Positions 1 through 8,026 of a stretch of 44,065 bases of DNA are shown here, piece by piece. This DNA comes from a virus: the IMG/VR virus record IMGVR_UViG_3300042471_001657, positions 1 to 44,065 of that record; one strand, 5' to 3'. Each line of letters begins with the position of its first letter. Position 1 is the stretch's first letter. The notes below the pieces were generated by a model. It had not been told where the DNA came from. It did not search any database and saw only the letters and a program-made list of their open reading frames with translations. The position numbers and the translations under genes are program-made.

Positions 1-74
1 TTGGTTTGACAAGATTTAGCAACTTTTTCTAACCAAATGATAACGTCTCCCCAATGATTACTTTGTTTATCCAT
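1..74 (-). CDS. Unknown protein, N-terminal fragment (runs off window)
   Basis: The ATG is at 74 and the frame stays open to the left edge, giving 24 visible residues that begin MDKQSNHWGDVIIWLEKVAK. It could be the start of a small cytoplasmic protein; nothing can be said about function. A good Bacteroidota-type promoter lies just upstream (TATCTTTG on the minus strand at 89-96, TTG at 116-118, 19 nt spacing). This supports the start and suggests expression by the host sigma factor, independent of the lysis operon whose terminator lies immediately before it. Confidence 0.6.
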   Translation of the reverse strand, partial: MDKQSNHWGDVIIWLEKVAKSCQT

Positions 75-88
75 TTTTATAGTTTGAA

Positions 89-118
89 CAAAGATAAGAA
101 AAAAATAAGACCCGACAA
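89..118 (-). promoter_or_regulatory. Host-type sigma promoter for the gene at 1-74
   Basis: Read on the minus strand: TTG (116-118), 19 nt, TATCTTTG (89-96). This matches the known Bacteroidetes consensus TTG-N17-23-TAnnTTTG. The -33 element overlaps the terminator hairpin of the upstream unit. Confidence 0.6.
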
Positions 119-137
119 AATAATTTTGACGGGTCTT
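98..137 (-). terminator. Intrinsic terminator ending the lysis-operon side
   Basis: Stem AAGACCCG (107-114) with CGGGTCTT (130-137). On the minus strand it is followed by a run of seven T (98-105 region). It would end transcripts from the endolysin gene, and the possible small RNA that starts near 170. Confidence 0.8.
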
Positions 138-172
138 TTGGAAAGGATATATGAGAACACCTTACGGTGATG
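106..172 (-). ncRNA. Possible small RNA between the endolysin gene and its terminator
   Basis: A TATTTATA box (178-185, minus sense) lies beyond the endolysin stop codon and has no start codon downstream. The roughly 65 nt that follow contain a CACC/GGTG hairpin (about 154-165) and end at the intrinsic terminator at 107-137. A promoter-like box, a hairpin and a terminator without an ORF suggest a separate small transcript. It may equally be just the 3' end of the endolysin mRNA. Confidence 0.3.
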
Positions 173-177
173 TCAGT

Positions 178-185
178 TATAAATA
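178..185 (-). promoter_or_regulatory. TATTTATA box downstream of the endolysin gene
   Basis: Plus-strand TATAAATA, which is TATTTATA in the minus sense. It has the same octamer as the boxes before most putative late genes, but here no ORF follows. Confidence 0.4.
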
Positions 186-231
186 TAATAAAAATTGAAA
201 AAAGTTCAAATTTTACCATCGCCAACTGTGA

Positions 232-1074
232 TTATTTCAATAAATTGTAATACTCCTTGAAATGTTTTAATCTATCGGGGAGTCCTATTGTACCACCGTT
301 CACACATTTTGTGACAGCTGTTACTGTAGCATCCGAAGCGTCGACACATTTTTTAAGACAGTTCCTGTAGAAAAACCATGCTGCGGACAACAAAGGGTAT
401 TTTGTTTGAACAAGGTCAGGATTACCCGCAATATCTTCGTTGATAGCTTTTCCAAAAGCTGTGTAATTGTCTTTACCTGTCAATTGAATGTAACCGCGTC
501 CTCTGTATCTATAACCATCACCTGAACCTTCGGGACCATTTCCCATTCTATTACCATAAACCAAATTAGCTATCTTTTGAGGATTTCTAGCGTAGTTTTC
601 GGCTAAAACTGTTCTGAAATATTTTGGGAATATATTTTTAAGACCCTGAGCAGAATAGTTAAGATTTTCTGATGTAACTCTAAAACCACCTGACTCGTGA
701 CCACATTGGGCCAAAAAATGTGCTAATTTTACGGGGGTATCAATACCGAATTTAGCTGCTGTATCGGGAATCTGAGCAATAACAGCATCAGGAATATGAC
801 CCCTTAAATTTTCTAATTTAAGTCCACCAACAGATGCAACAGGTTGTGAGACTACTTGGGCGACAGGGGCAGGTTCTGTAATTAGAGTTGCTTGACCCAT
901 GATTTTTTGCCATGTTTGTTCTCCGACAATACCGTCAGGGTTTAATCCATTTTTTGTTTGGAAGTTTTTTACAGCTTGTTCTGTTCCTTTACCAAATATA
1001 CCATCAGCACCTAAACCTAACTTTTGTTGGAGTTTTTTCACGTCCTCTCCTTTGGACCCCACTTTTAATAACAT
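232..1074 (-). CDS. Endolysin: peptidoglycan-binding domain plus GH19 chitinase-like lysozyme
   Basis: This protein very likely cleaves host peptidoglycan at lysis. Residues 3-60 form a PG_binding_1 domain (VKKLQQKLGL, DGIFGKGTEQAV, DGIVGEQTW). Residues about 95-280 form a GH19-type lysozyme: AHFLAQCGHESGGF carries the expected catalytic Glu, then YRYRGRGYIQLTGKDNY and ADRLKHFKEYY-like C-terminal helices. The length (280 aa) suits a modular phage endolysin. There is no signal peptide, so export would need a holin; a holin-like gene lies in the same operon (4716-5255). A TATTTATT box 16 nt before the start suggests late expression on its own promoter in addition to the operon. Confidence 0.92.
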   Translation of the reverse strand: MLLKVGSKGEDVKKLQQKLGLGADGIFGKGTEQAVKNFQTKNGLNPDGIVGEQTWQKIMGQATLITEPAPVAQVVSQPVASVGGLKLENLRGHIPDAVIAQIPDTAAKFGIDTPVKLAHFLAQCGHESGGFRVTSENLNYSAQGLKNIFPKYFRTVLAENYARNPQKIANLVYGNRMGNGPEGSGDGYRYRGRGYIQLTGKDNYTAFGKAINEDIAGNPDLVQTKYPLLSAAWFFYRNCLKKCVDASDATVTAVTKCVNGGTIGLPDRLKHFKEYYNLLK

Positions 1075-1090
1075 AGTAATTTAATTTACT

Positions 1091-1098
1091 AATAAATA
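1091..1098 (-). promoter_or_regulatory. TATTTATT box (putative late promoter) of the endolysin gene
   Basis: AATAAATA on the plus strand, 16 nt before the endolysin ATG. It matches the octamer found before other putative late genes. Confidence 0.5.
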
Positions 1099-1102
1099 TT
1101 TT

Positions 1103-2536
1103 CTATTGAGAAGAATGAGATAAATTGACATCTCCCAAAACACAATATTTGATATTTTGTGTTACATTAGAAGTCGTCACATTTATAGTAAATGAAGTCA
1201 CAGGAGAAATACTACCAAAATTGTTTTTGTTAATCAAATCATAATTTGTTGAGCTAAACCAAAGTACTTCTGTTATTGGTCTGAATCCTGTGACGTGGGA
1301 TAAAAGTAGGTAAGCATCTCCCAAATCAATAATCCCATTTTTATTCACATCCGCAGCCTTCCATTGTTTGGTACCCGTTAAAAACAAACCTGATGATATA
1401 TTGTTTGGTGTATTAATATTTTGTATCTCATTGAAAAGAGGTGTGAAATCTGTTGTTGTTAATCCTTGTATTGGTAAAGATGGAACTAATTTGTATGTAG
1501 AATTTTGTTGAGGTAAAGTGAAGGTGTATGTTCCGCTTGATGTCAACGTTTTATAATCGACAAGAGTTTCTACATTATTCACTACCCTATACAATGTCAA
1601 AGTTGGGTAAGGACTTAAAGACGGAACGGAAACTGTACCTGAAAGGGTGTTAGTTATTGCTACTACGTTAGTTGTGTTTGCTGCGTAATACCCTGTGAAT
1701 GTGGCGTCTTGTGGGTTTGACCATGTACCGAATTCCACAACATATGGGTTTGAATAAGTTGCGGGTAAATCATTCCAACAACCACCCCCACCCCATTTAG
1801 TTACGGCATAATCCTCGCCACCCGCGTCGTTTGGTTCACCACCACACCAATTTTGATACGTTCCAGGTTGTGGATTTCCATTGTAATTACCGATGTTAAT
1901 GAGAAGACCATTTTCGGGACCGGCATCAACCCTCCAATACCCCTCTTGTAGTCTATCGGTTAATGCGAACCAAATATTATTTTGAGGAACATTAGCGATG
2001 ATGAAGTTCTGTTCATCGCCTGAAGTTATAGTTACCAAATACCCTGATTGTCCCTTGAATGTTTGTTGTGAGGATAAAGTCTTAGCATTATCGTATGTTG
2101 CCCCTGTGGAAATTGGTCTATAAAAGTGTCCGTTAGTTGCGTTATAATAATACCCTACAGGGTTAATAGTTGTTGAAACTGAAATTTGAACATTTCCTGT
2201 TGCCGACCCTGTGTTGATTTTAAGTGAGGCAAGGGCGTTATTGATGTTAGTCTGAGTTCCTGTGAAACTTATTCTTGTAATATTGGACCAAGTGCTATAT
2301 CCTGTAGCAAATGAAAGACCAGTTGTTGTTGTAATTGAAAATGTAGTTCCCGCGGGGGGATTAACCAAGCCAATAGATGTTAAAAGTGTCTCAGATGTGA
2401 ATCCATTGATTATAAATCCACTGGCATCTTGTCCTGAGGTGCTTACTTGATAGGTTCTACCTGGAGGAGCACTAACAGACTGACACCAAATTGTCTGAAA
2501 GATGAAAAATAAAAATATTGTAAATAAAATTCTCAT
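1103..2536 (-). CDS. Exported C-type-lectin-domain protein with dockerin-like segment
   Basis: The N-terminus has a signal peptide (MRILFTIFLFFIFQTIWCQS). Residues about 150-275 are a C-type lectin fold: GYYYNATNGHFYRP, GYLVTITSGDEQNFI, WFALTDRLQEGYW, then QNWCGGEPND and GGGGCWNDLP with the usual carbohydrate/Ca-site residues. Residues about 375-477 carry a dockerin-like calcium loop (ADVNKNGIIDLGDAYLLL) and end in LGDVNLSHSS. That tail is paralogous to the middle of the protein at 5579-7483, which continues into a cohesin-like and sorting domain; here the protein stops at the junction. It probably binds surface glycan outside the host cell. Its start overlaps the stop of the upstream gene by 4 nt (ATGA type), so translation is likely coupled. 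Confidence 0.8.
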   Translation of the reverse strand: MRILFTIFLFFIFQTIWCQSVSAPPGRTYQVSTSGQDASGFIINGFTSETLLTSIGLVNPPAGTTFSITTTTGLSFATGYSTWSNITRISFTGTQTNINNALASLKINTGSATGNVQISVSTTINPVGYYYNATNGHFYRPISTGATYDNAKTLSSQQTFKGQSGYLVTITSGDEQNFIIANVPQNNIWFALTDRLQEGYWRVDAGPENGLLINIGNYNGNPQPGTYQNWCGGEPNDAGGEDYAVTKWGGGGCWNDLPATYSNPYVVEFGTWSNPQDATFTGYYAANTTNVVAITNTLSGTVSVPSLSPYPTLTLYRVVNNVETLVDYKTLTSSGTYTFTLPQQNSTYKLVPSLPIQGLTTTDFTPLFNEIQNINTPNNISSGLFLTGTKQWKAADVNKNGIIDLGDAYLLLSHVTGFRPITEVLWFSSTNYDLINKNNFGSISPVTSFTINVTTSNVTQNIKYCVLGDVNLSHSSQ

Positions 2537-3996
2537 AAGTTTACTTTGCTACCAATTAGGAAAAAGGATAAAACGGGAAACTCAGGGTTTGTACTGAGAT
2601 TCAATTTATAATTAACATTGAATTTAAATCTCTTTGATATCTGATAATCAAACCCACTACCTAAAAACATACTGAATGTTCTATCGGTCACTGTCACTTT
2701 ATCGAAAGAAGAATAAACTACAGGAGTAGAAATTAAATAAATTTCAGGAGAGATTGTGAGCTTTTTGCTATAACTGAAAGGTCTTGTGTAAAATCCTGTA
2801 ACGGATGGTGAGATAAATAAATTACTATCTTCAGGCATTTTAACGAGAGCTCCACTGACGTTAAAACCTGTGATACCCCACTTTTTGGCGTTTATTATCA
2901 TACTATAACCAAGGAAAGAAAATATGTTTCCATATGAATAAGCACCTGTAAGATTTATATTATGAACGAATTTGAGGGTTCCTTTATCGTTCATCTTAAT
3001 CATGGTGTATCTTGAGTTGATTGCGAATTGTTTCAAGTTGAACCATACCATTCCCGTTACACCCCAAGAACTTGTACCCATTAGAGATGACCTTGCCATC
3101 CCTACATTTATGATTCCTGTGAAACTTTTATCAAGATTTTGTGCTGAAGTCAAATCAGACGAAACAATTATGGGATTAGAGTTTCCTGACTTTCCATTTT
3201 TTCCACCCTTACCACCACCACTCCCAGAACTTTCACTTCCCCTATCATTTCTGACATCTACATTCATGGCAGTCGTTGCCACCACTTCCGAACCTTCCTT
3301 GTTATCACTTTTATTATCTCCTGAACTATTACCACCGACACCGCCCCCATTAGAATTATTATTATTGTTATTACCTGTAGAAGCATTACCACTGTTTTGA
3401 GGATTGTTTTGAGAATTTCCACTATTTCCTTGAGCCCCTCCCACAGTAGATGTAGTGTTGCTTTGATTGTTTGGTGAAGTTGTCCCCCCATTTGAAGAAG
3501 TCCCATTAGAATTACTAGAATTAGAGGTATTGTTATTACGAGCACGATTATTTCTATTACTTTTTCCATTTTGTGAATTTGAATTTCCTTGTGATGCTGT
3601 GAGATTACCACCCCCCGCTGACATCGAAGCTCCTGCCATCACAGAGGAGTTTATTGAACTTACCACACTACTTACAACATTACCTATCACTTGAGATGTA
3701 ATTTGGTTCCTCGTAAGTGTTAAAGATTGTACGGAACATGGGGTGAGTTTTCTATAATCAGAGTAAACCTGATTTGTCCACGCGGCAAAAGCACCGCTGA
3801 TAACATCATCGGCGGTGAAAATTCTTGATTGACCGTAAAAATATATTACTGTATTACCCTGAATAGGAAGTGTAAATGTTGTGGTCTGTTTTGTACAAGG
3901 GTCTGTGAATGTTGTGGTCAATACTTGGGCATCAACTTTCGAGCTGAGAAAGAAGATACAAACAATACTTAAAAAAATTTTTAATCTTTTCCACAT
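2533..3996 (-). CDS. Exported protein: Asn/Ser/Gly-rich linker plus outer-membrane-type C-terminus
   Basis: Residues 1-23 are a signal peptide ending SKVDAQ. After a short N-terminal domain (to about 125) comes a long low-complexity stretch of Asn, Ser and Gly (about 130-270). A C-terminal region of about 200 residues alternates polar and hydrophobic residues in strand-like runs (for example WGVTGMVWFNLKQFAINS) and ends on a hydrophobic strand, as in small outer-membrane beta-barrels. It sits directly after the CsgG-like gene with no gap, so it could be a partner of that pore. I do not recognise a named family. The low-complexity stretch leaves long spurious frames open on both strands. Confidence 0.7.
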   Translation of the reverse strand: MWKRLKIFLSIVCIFFLSSKVDAQVLTTTFTDPCTKQTTTFTLPIQGNTVIYFYGQSRIFTADDVISGAFAAWTNQVYSDYRKLTPCSVQSLTLTRNQITSQVIGNVVSSVVSSINSSVMAGASMSAGGGNLTASQGNSNSQNGKSNRNNRARNNNTSNSSNSNGTSSNGGTTSPNNQSNTTSTVGGAQGNSGNSQNNPQNSGNASTGNNNNNNSNGGGVGGNSSGDNKSDNKEGSEVVATTAMNVDVRNDRGSESSGSGGGKGGKNGKSGNSNPIIVSSDLTSAQNLDKSFTGIINVGMARSSLMGTSSWGVTGMVWFNLKQFAINSRYTMIKMNDKGTLKFVHNINLTGAYSYGNIFSFLGYSMIINAKKWGITGFNVSGALVKMPEDSNLFISPSVTGFYTRPFSYSKKLTISPEIYLISTPVVYSSFDKVTVTDRTFSMFLGSGFDYQISKRFKFNVNYKLNLSTNPEFPVLSFFLIGSKVNL

Positions 3997-4713
3997 TTAT
4001 TTTTGGAATACCCCTTTTTTGACCATTCTTACAAGAATTCTACTACAAGCAATTTCTAAAGCTTTTTTTGTAGTAATCCCTATAGTTGATTGATTGAATT
4101 TTACATCACTCAAGTTATCATCATTGAGTAATGATAATTCTCTAACAGTTTTAGCTTCCCCGAGTCCTGATGCTGCGATAATTTCACCTGTCTCAGCATT
4201 TGTGAATCTAACTTGAAGGCCAAGTCTTGTGTTCACAATGTTTTTAACACCATCTTTTAAATTAACAGTTTCATCTTCGGAAACAGAAAAGTCATAAACT
4301 TCGATTGTTACGAAATAATGTGCCAATCTAATCTTCCCCCTACCATCGAGTTTGTCTTGTGAGATTCCTGCTTGAGATGCCTGAAATTGTTTAACCATAC
4401 GATTCTTTATTTCAGTCTTGTCTTCGGTGAAAGTAAATCTGTTCAACTCAGATAAAAACTCCAAACTAATATTAGCAACACCGAGACCAACTTTTTTTTC
4501 TTTTAGTTCAGGATACTGTTCATATACCTCATCACTTATACCGATTGTAAGAATTTGTATTGGAATAGTTGGACCATCATAATCCATTAGAGAATCGATA
4601 TTAATTTTTGTTTCGAAACTTGCCTTGTATTGTTCCGTTTTGGTTGTTCCTACAACTTGCCCGTTTACAAACGAGCAAGTTAATAGGAAAATAGGTAGTA
4701 AAATCTTTTTCAT
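3997..4713 (-). CDS. CsgG-family outer-membrane secretion protein
   Basis: CsgG-family proteins form outer-membrane pores or periplasmic assemblies, curli export being the best known. The start at 4713 gives a clean signal peptide (MKKILLPIFLLTCSFVNGQ); an upstream ATG at 4740 would add nine polar residues. Family features are ARLAHYFVTIEVYDFSV-like strand (seen as KIRLAHYFVTIEVYDFSV), VRFTNAETGEIIAASGLGEA, and a C-terminal helix with repeated Ala/Ile before RMVKKG. The length (238 aa) fits. There is no lipobox Cys after the signal, unlike E. coli CsgG, so membrane anchoring would differ. It is followed directly by an outer-membrane-type protein. Confidence 0.75.
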   Translation of the reverse strand: MKKILLPIFLLTCSFVNGQVVGTTKTEQYKASFETKINIDSLMDYDGPTIPIQILTIGISDEVYEQYPELKEKKVGLGVANISLEFLSELNRFTFTEDKTEIKNRMVKQFQASQAGISQDKLDGRGKIRLAHYFVTIEVYDFSVSEDETVNLKDGVKNIVNTRLGLQVRFTNAETGEIIAASGLGEAKTVRELSLLNDDNLSDVKFNQSTIGITTKKALEIACSRILVRMVKKGVFQK

Positions 4714-4715
4714 TT

Positions 4716-5255
4716 TTAATCTTGTTTGATAAGACCACATTTAAGACACTCTTCTTCACCATCACCATCCTTGTCACCCCATACGTGTTCACACTGACGA
4801 TGCTCGAAATACATGTCGATTATACCATCACCATCCTCATCAATACCATCCATTATACCATCACCATCTTCGTCGATTTCTACACCGACTTGTGGGGTGA
4901 CTTGAGGGATAACCTGAGGGGTGACTTGGGGGGTGGGTGTTGAATCTTTCATATCTAAAGTAGATGAGAAAGAAACACCATCTTCTTCGTCCATTTTTTG
5001 AACCAACATCTTGTCCTTATCTGTATCACTGAACCAATAGTCAATGATTTTACCATAAGAACCAATGAATGCTCCAAGTAACAATAGGAGAAGTTCTTTC
5101 CACTCACCACTTATTGCGCTTTGTTCGAAAATCGCCATAAAAATGGCGCCTATGATGACCACAAATCCACCTAAAACAAGAGCAGTAATCCACCACCTTC
5201 TTTTCATCATGGAGTTCAATAAATCTTTAAATCCTGTAGGTGTTTGTTGACTCAT
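4716..5255 (-). CDS. Holin-like membrane protein with acidic calcium-binding-type tail
   Basis: Two hydrophobic helices (about 22-45, ITALVLGGFVVIIGAIFMAI, and about 55-72) are followed by GSYGKIIDYWFSDTDKDKML. That arrangement resembles phage holin-type proteins with a conserved FWF-like exit from the second helix. Residues about 112-130 hold VTPQV repeats. Residues about 130-150 hold DEDGDGIMDG and DEDGDGIIDM loops of the EF-hand/thrombospondin-3 kind, then a CEHVWGDKDGDGEEECLKCG segment that may bind metal. The position in the endolysin operon favours a lysis role, but the long acidic tail is not standard for a holin. Confidence 0.6.
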   Translation of the reverse strand: MSQQTPTGFKDLLNSMMKRRWWITALVLGGFVVIIGAIFMAIFEQSAISGEWKELLLLLLGAFIGSYGKIIDYWFSDTDKDKMLVQKMDEEDGVSFSSTLDMKDSTPTPQVTPQVIPQVTPQVGVEIDEDGDGIMDGIDEDGDGIIDMYFEHRQCEHVWGDKDGDGEEECLKCGLIKQD

Positions 5256-5258
5256 AAA

Positions 5259-5573
5259 TTACCATTTTGGGTCCTCTGAAAAAGGTTTTGGTTTAGGAGC
5301 TGGTTCAGCAGGTTTTGCCGCTGGTTTTTCTACAACACGCTCGATTACTTTGGTAGTTCCTCCCGTAGCAGGTGCCGCTTGTTGTTGAGAGTTGTTAATT
5401 ACGATAGTGGGTTGTGCTTGAACAGGTTGTTCCTGTTTTTCTTCGTGACCACCAAATAATAATGTGCTTAACCACACACCACCACCGGCAACTACAGTTC
5501 CGAGTGTTCCTACAATGGTCTTCTTTAGTCCTGACCAAGAGCCATCATTTTGTTCTAATTGTTCTTCTGACAT
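5259..5573 (-). CDS. Small single-span membrane protein with Pro/Ala/Lys-rich tail
   Basis: This 104 aa protein has a hydrophobic segment at about residues 20-42 (GTLGTVVAGGGVWLSTLLFG). A flexible tail follows, rich in Gln, Pro, Ala and Lys (VEKPAAKPAEPAPKPKP), which looks like a periplasm-spanning linker. It lies between the holin-like gene and the T9SS-tagged protein, with gaps of 3 and 5 nt, so it is co-transcribed. A spanin- or TonB-like bridging role is possible but not shown by the sequence. Family unknown. Confidence 0.65.
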   Translation of the reverse strand: MSEEQLEQNDGSWSGLKKTIVGTLGTVVAGGGVWLSTLLFGGHEEKQEQPVQAQPTIVINNSQQQAAPATGGTTKVIERVVEKPAAKPAEPAPKPKPFSEDPKW

Positions 5574-5578
5574 AGTTT

Positions 5579-7483
5579 TTAAATTTTAATGAAAGGTTTA
5601 GTTATCCTTTTATCATTATTTACCATAACTAGTAAATATTTTCCTTGGGCTAACTGAGTTGCGTTTACCGCTCTCACTATTTGAGTTGTTATATCGTCTG
5701 TTTCGAATTTACCTAAACTTAAAATTTTTCTACCTGAAATATCGTAAACAAATCCCTCCATCCAGTAATTGTTTGGTAATTTAATAATCAACTCAAATTG
5801 TCCTGAATTTGGATTTGGTCTAATTTCTGCTGTTGGCTCTGATATTGGAACTATTGGTCCTATAGTCCTGTAACTTAGTACTATTCTTTCTGATTGTAAT
5901 TCAATATTAAAGTGGTCACCTTTATTATCTGAGGCGTCCATAAGTTGTCTAACGTAAACGAAAGATGAAATATCTTGGCTAGGGTTGATTGGGCTAAATT
6001 TTAATTTGAAGGGGGTGGACAAACCACTTATCCCCCCCTTCGATTGATTATTCATTCCACCGAATCGAATTATGCCGTTTCGGTCGTCGTGTGTAACATA
6101 TTGTAACCATTGGTTTGGTAAAGTTGAAACTACTTCATCGAACTTAACCATTGTTGGGTCATATTTCATTTCGAATTGTAAACCATAATTAATCAAGCCA
6201 TTTGTTGAAATGTTGAATGGAACATTCATGGGTTGACCAACTGCGTATGTATTAGGAATTGTAACATCAAACCTACCTTGGTAGTTTGCCGCAGTTACCA
6301 AATTTCCATTTCCATCGTATACTGGTGATGAATGTGTTCTATCTACGTCACCCAAAATGAAGTATTTCAAATCCAAAGTTAAATTGTTTGTAGTAACACT
6401 ATCAAAAACAAAGTTTGTTCTCGATGAATAGGTTGCCCATGTTGTCCATTGGTCTTGACCCATTGCCAAACTATCGAATTCATTCTTTGTGAAGACGTGT
6501 ATTAAGTTTGTTGTGTTAATTGGTCTTAAACCTGAAACAGAAGCGTAGATTCCATAAGGGTCTCCACCGTCCAACTTTTGGTTCAAGTTAATATCTCCAA
6601 TTAAGTACGCTAAGCCGTTCCTAAGATATTGTTGACCATAGGATTGAAGGACATCGGTATTTATGAATTCGTTGAAAGACTTGGTAGCATCTGCGATTGT
6701 AACAGAGTTATCTCTCATAGTGACCAAACTATCAGCATTGAATACCAACTCAATTTTGTATCTTGTATTCTCATCGATATTATCTAATGTGTAAAGACCT
6801 GTCTGTACATCCGGTATTGTTGATGATACTAAAACTCCCGTGTTAGCTTCATAACATTTAAGTGTTGGTACCCATCCCCTTGATACTGCTGTTTGTGGAA
6901 GCCACACTTTTCCAGAAATGGTTAAATTACCCAAAAGTTTAACCGCCATTTTTTGATAGTTCAAAATCGCCACATTATCTCCAATCGATGTTCCATCAAC
7001 TTTGAACATTCTAGACCAATTTAGAGTGATAGTATCCGATACGAAATTTGGAACAACATTATTTATTTTGTATTTGTTGTGTACGATGTATCCGTTCGAT
7101 GACACTTGAGAACCATTAGGTAAAATCAAATAGTTTCTTCCGATAGACCAATTATTGTCCGATGAATAATTGTAGATGCCATTGTTGTAAGATTGGTATT
7201 TGAAATTATCCCAAGATTTATAGGCAATTTCTGGAGAATTACCATTCAAACCCGCATCAACGGTAGTTGACAGATATGTAAACAATTCTTTTTTGTATTG
7301 CCAGTCAACTTGAAAACTTCTGACATCTGTTCCTTGTGTTGGTTTGTAATACCAGGCCACATCGAGAGTGTCACCTCTTCGTACTGTTTTCAGTTGTTGA
7401 AAGTGACCAATTTCAGGTGTTTGAGAAATTGATAGTTTAGTCATCAACATTGTTGATAACAAGAATAGAATTTTTTTCATCAT
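5579..7483 (-). CDS. Secreted cohesin/dockerin-like protein with type IX secretion sorting domain
   Basis: The start at 7483 overlaps the upstream stop as ATGA and gives a signal peptide (MMKKILFLLSTMLMTKLSIS). A beta-rich N-terminal region follows, then a dockerin-like loop (IGDINLNQKLDGGDPYGIY, about 295-315) and a second LGDVDRTHSSP. Residues about 400-545 resemble a type I cohesin fold (GRFDVTIPN, YGLQFEMKYDPTMVKFDEV). The last 85 residues match the type A T9SS sorting domain: IRPNPNSGQFEL, VYDISGRKIL, LAQGKYLLVMV and a basic C-terminus. Such domains direct export across the outer membrane of Bacteroidota. It likely coats the infected cell or the medium; the partner is unknown. Confidence 0.8.
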   Translation of the reverse strand: MMKKILFLLSTMLMTKLSISQTPEIGHFQQLKTVRRGDTLDVAWYYKPTQGTDVRSFQVDWQYKKELFTYLSTTVDAGLNGNSPEIAYKSWDNFKYQSYNNGIYNYSSDNNWSIGRNYLILPNGSQVSSNGYIVHNKYKINNVVPNFVSDTITLNWSRMFKVDGTSIGDNVAILNYQKMAVKLLGNLTISGKVWLPQTAVSRGWVPTLKCYEANTGVLVSSTIPDVQTGLYTLDNIDENTRYKIELVFNADSLVTMRDNSVTIADATKSFNEFINTDVLQSYGQQYLRNGLAYLIGDINLNQKLDGGDPYGIYASVSGLRPINTTNLIHVFTKNEFDSLAMGQDQWTTWATYSSRTNFVFDSVTTNNLTLDLKYFILGDVDRTHSSPVYDGNGNLVTAANYQGRFDVTIPNTYAVGQPMNVPFNISTNGLINYGLQFEMKYDPTMVKFDEVVSTLPNQWLQYVTHDDRNGIIRFGGMNNQSKGGISGLSTPFKLKFSPINPSQDISSFVYVRQLMDASDNKGDHFNIELQSERIVLSYRTIGPIVPISEPTAEIRPNPNSGQFELIIKLPNNYWMEGFVYDISGRKILSLGKFETDDITTQIVRAVNATQLAQGKYLLVMVNNDKRITKPFIKI

Positions 7484-7971
7484 TCGAAGAAATTTTTGAT
7501 TAATGTTTCGCAAGCCTTTTTTATGACGTTTGAAACGGATTGTTGATTTATTTTACCACCCTCTGAAATAATCAGTGTTGACATCGAAATCTCAGAGGAT
7601 TTTTCAGTAACAATTGTTTCCTTGGGTTTTTTTCCATAAAACTCTAACATACGGCCCCTGACTCTCAGGACAGTCTCACTATTTTCTTTGTGGATTACAG
7701 AAAAACCTGATTTAGTGTTGAGGACATCAAAATAAATCAAATCGATTTGTAATTTATAGTCGGCTTGACTACAACTATCCACTAACTGAAAGTCCTTTTC
7801 TTGGAGATATTCCAAAAGTATGTTTTTGAAACCAAAGGTTAGATTTCTATTACCCAACATCTGTCCCATTTGAATTTTGTTGTCAATTGACACAATACAG
7901 ACCTTTTTACCTTGTGAAAAAAGGGATAGTGATAATAGAAAAAAACCGAAGGTCAATAGTAATCTTTTCAT
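7480..7971 (-). CDS. Small exported CsgG/FlgO-like protein
   Basis: First gene of the envelope operon. Residues 1-20 are a signal peptide (MKRLLLTFGFFLLSLSLFSQ). The 163 aa body has the layout of the CsgG/FlgO superfamily: an N-terminal strand KKVCIVSIDNK, a helix FKNILLEYLQEKDFQLV, a strand YKLQIDLIYFDV and a C-terminal helix VIKKACETLIKNFFE. It is shorter than the CsgG-like protein at 3997-4713, and the two may be distant paralogues. A TATTTATA box lies 4 nt before the ATG, suggesting late transcription of the whole operon. Confidence 0.6.
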   Translation of the reverse strand: MKRLLLTFGFFLLSLSLFSQGKKVCIVSIDNKIQMGQMLGNRNLTFGFKNILLEYLQEKDFQLVDSCSQADYKLQIDLIYFDVLNTKSGFSVIHKENSETVLRVRGRMLEFYGKKPKETIVTEKSSEISMSTLIISEGGKINQQSVSNVIKKACETLIKNFFE

Positions 7972-7975
7972 AATC

Positions 7976-7983
7976 TATAAATA
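7976..7983 (-). promoter_or_regulatory. TATTTATA box of the envelope/lysis operon
   Basis: TATAAATA on the plus strand, 4 nt upstream of the ATG at 7971. With a -10-like box this close, the transcript would be nearly leaderless. Confidence 0.55.
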
Positions 7984-8003
7984 TTCGATAGTCAATTACA
8001 ATA

Positions 8004-8011
8004 TATTTATT
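8004..8011 (+). promoter_or_regulatory. TATTTATT box of the PPK2 gene
   Basis: It lies 15 nt before the ATG at 8027 and diverges from the box of the envelope operon. Confidence 0.5.
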
Positions 8012-8026
8012 AAGAAATAATTTTAG

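Noticed and set aside
2972-3694. Long frames on both strands over the Asn/Ser/Gly-rich part of the gene at 2533-3996
   Set aside because: Low-complexity codons keep other frames open; the alternatives are poly-Leu/Pro or Ile/Val-rich and lack starts in a gene-like context.
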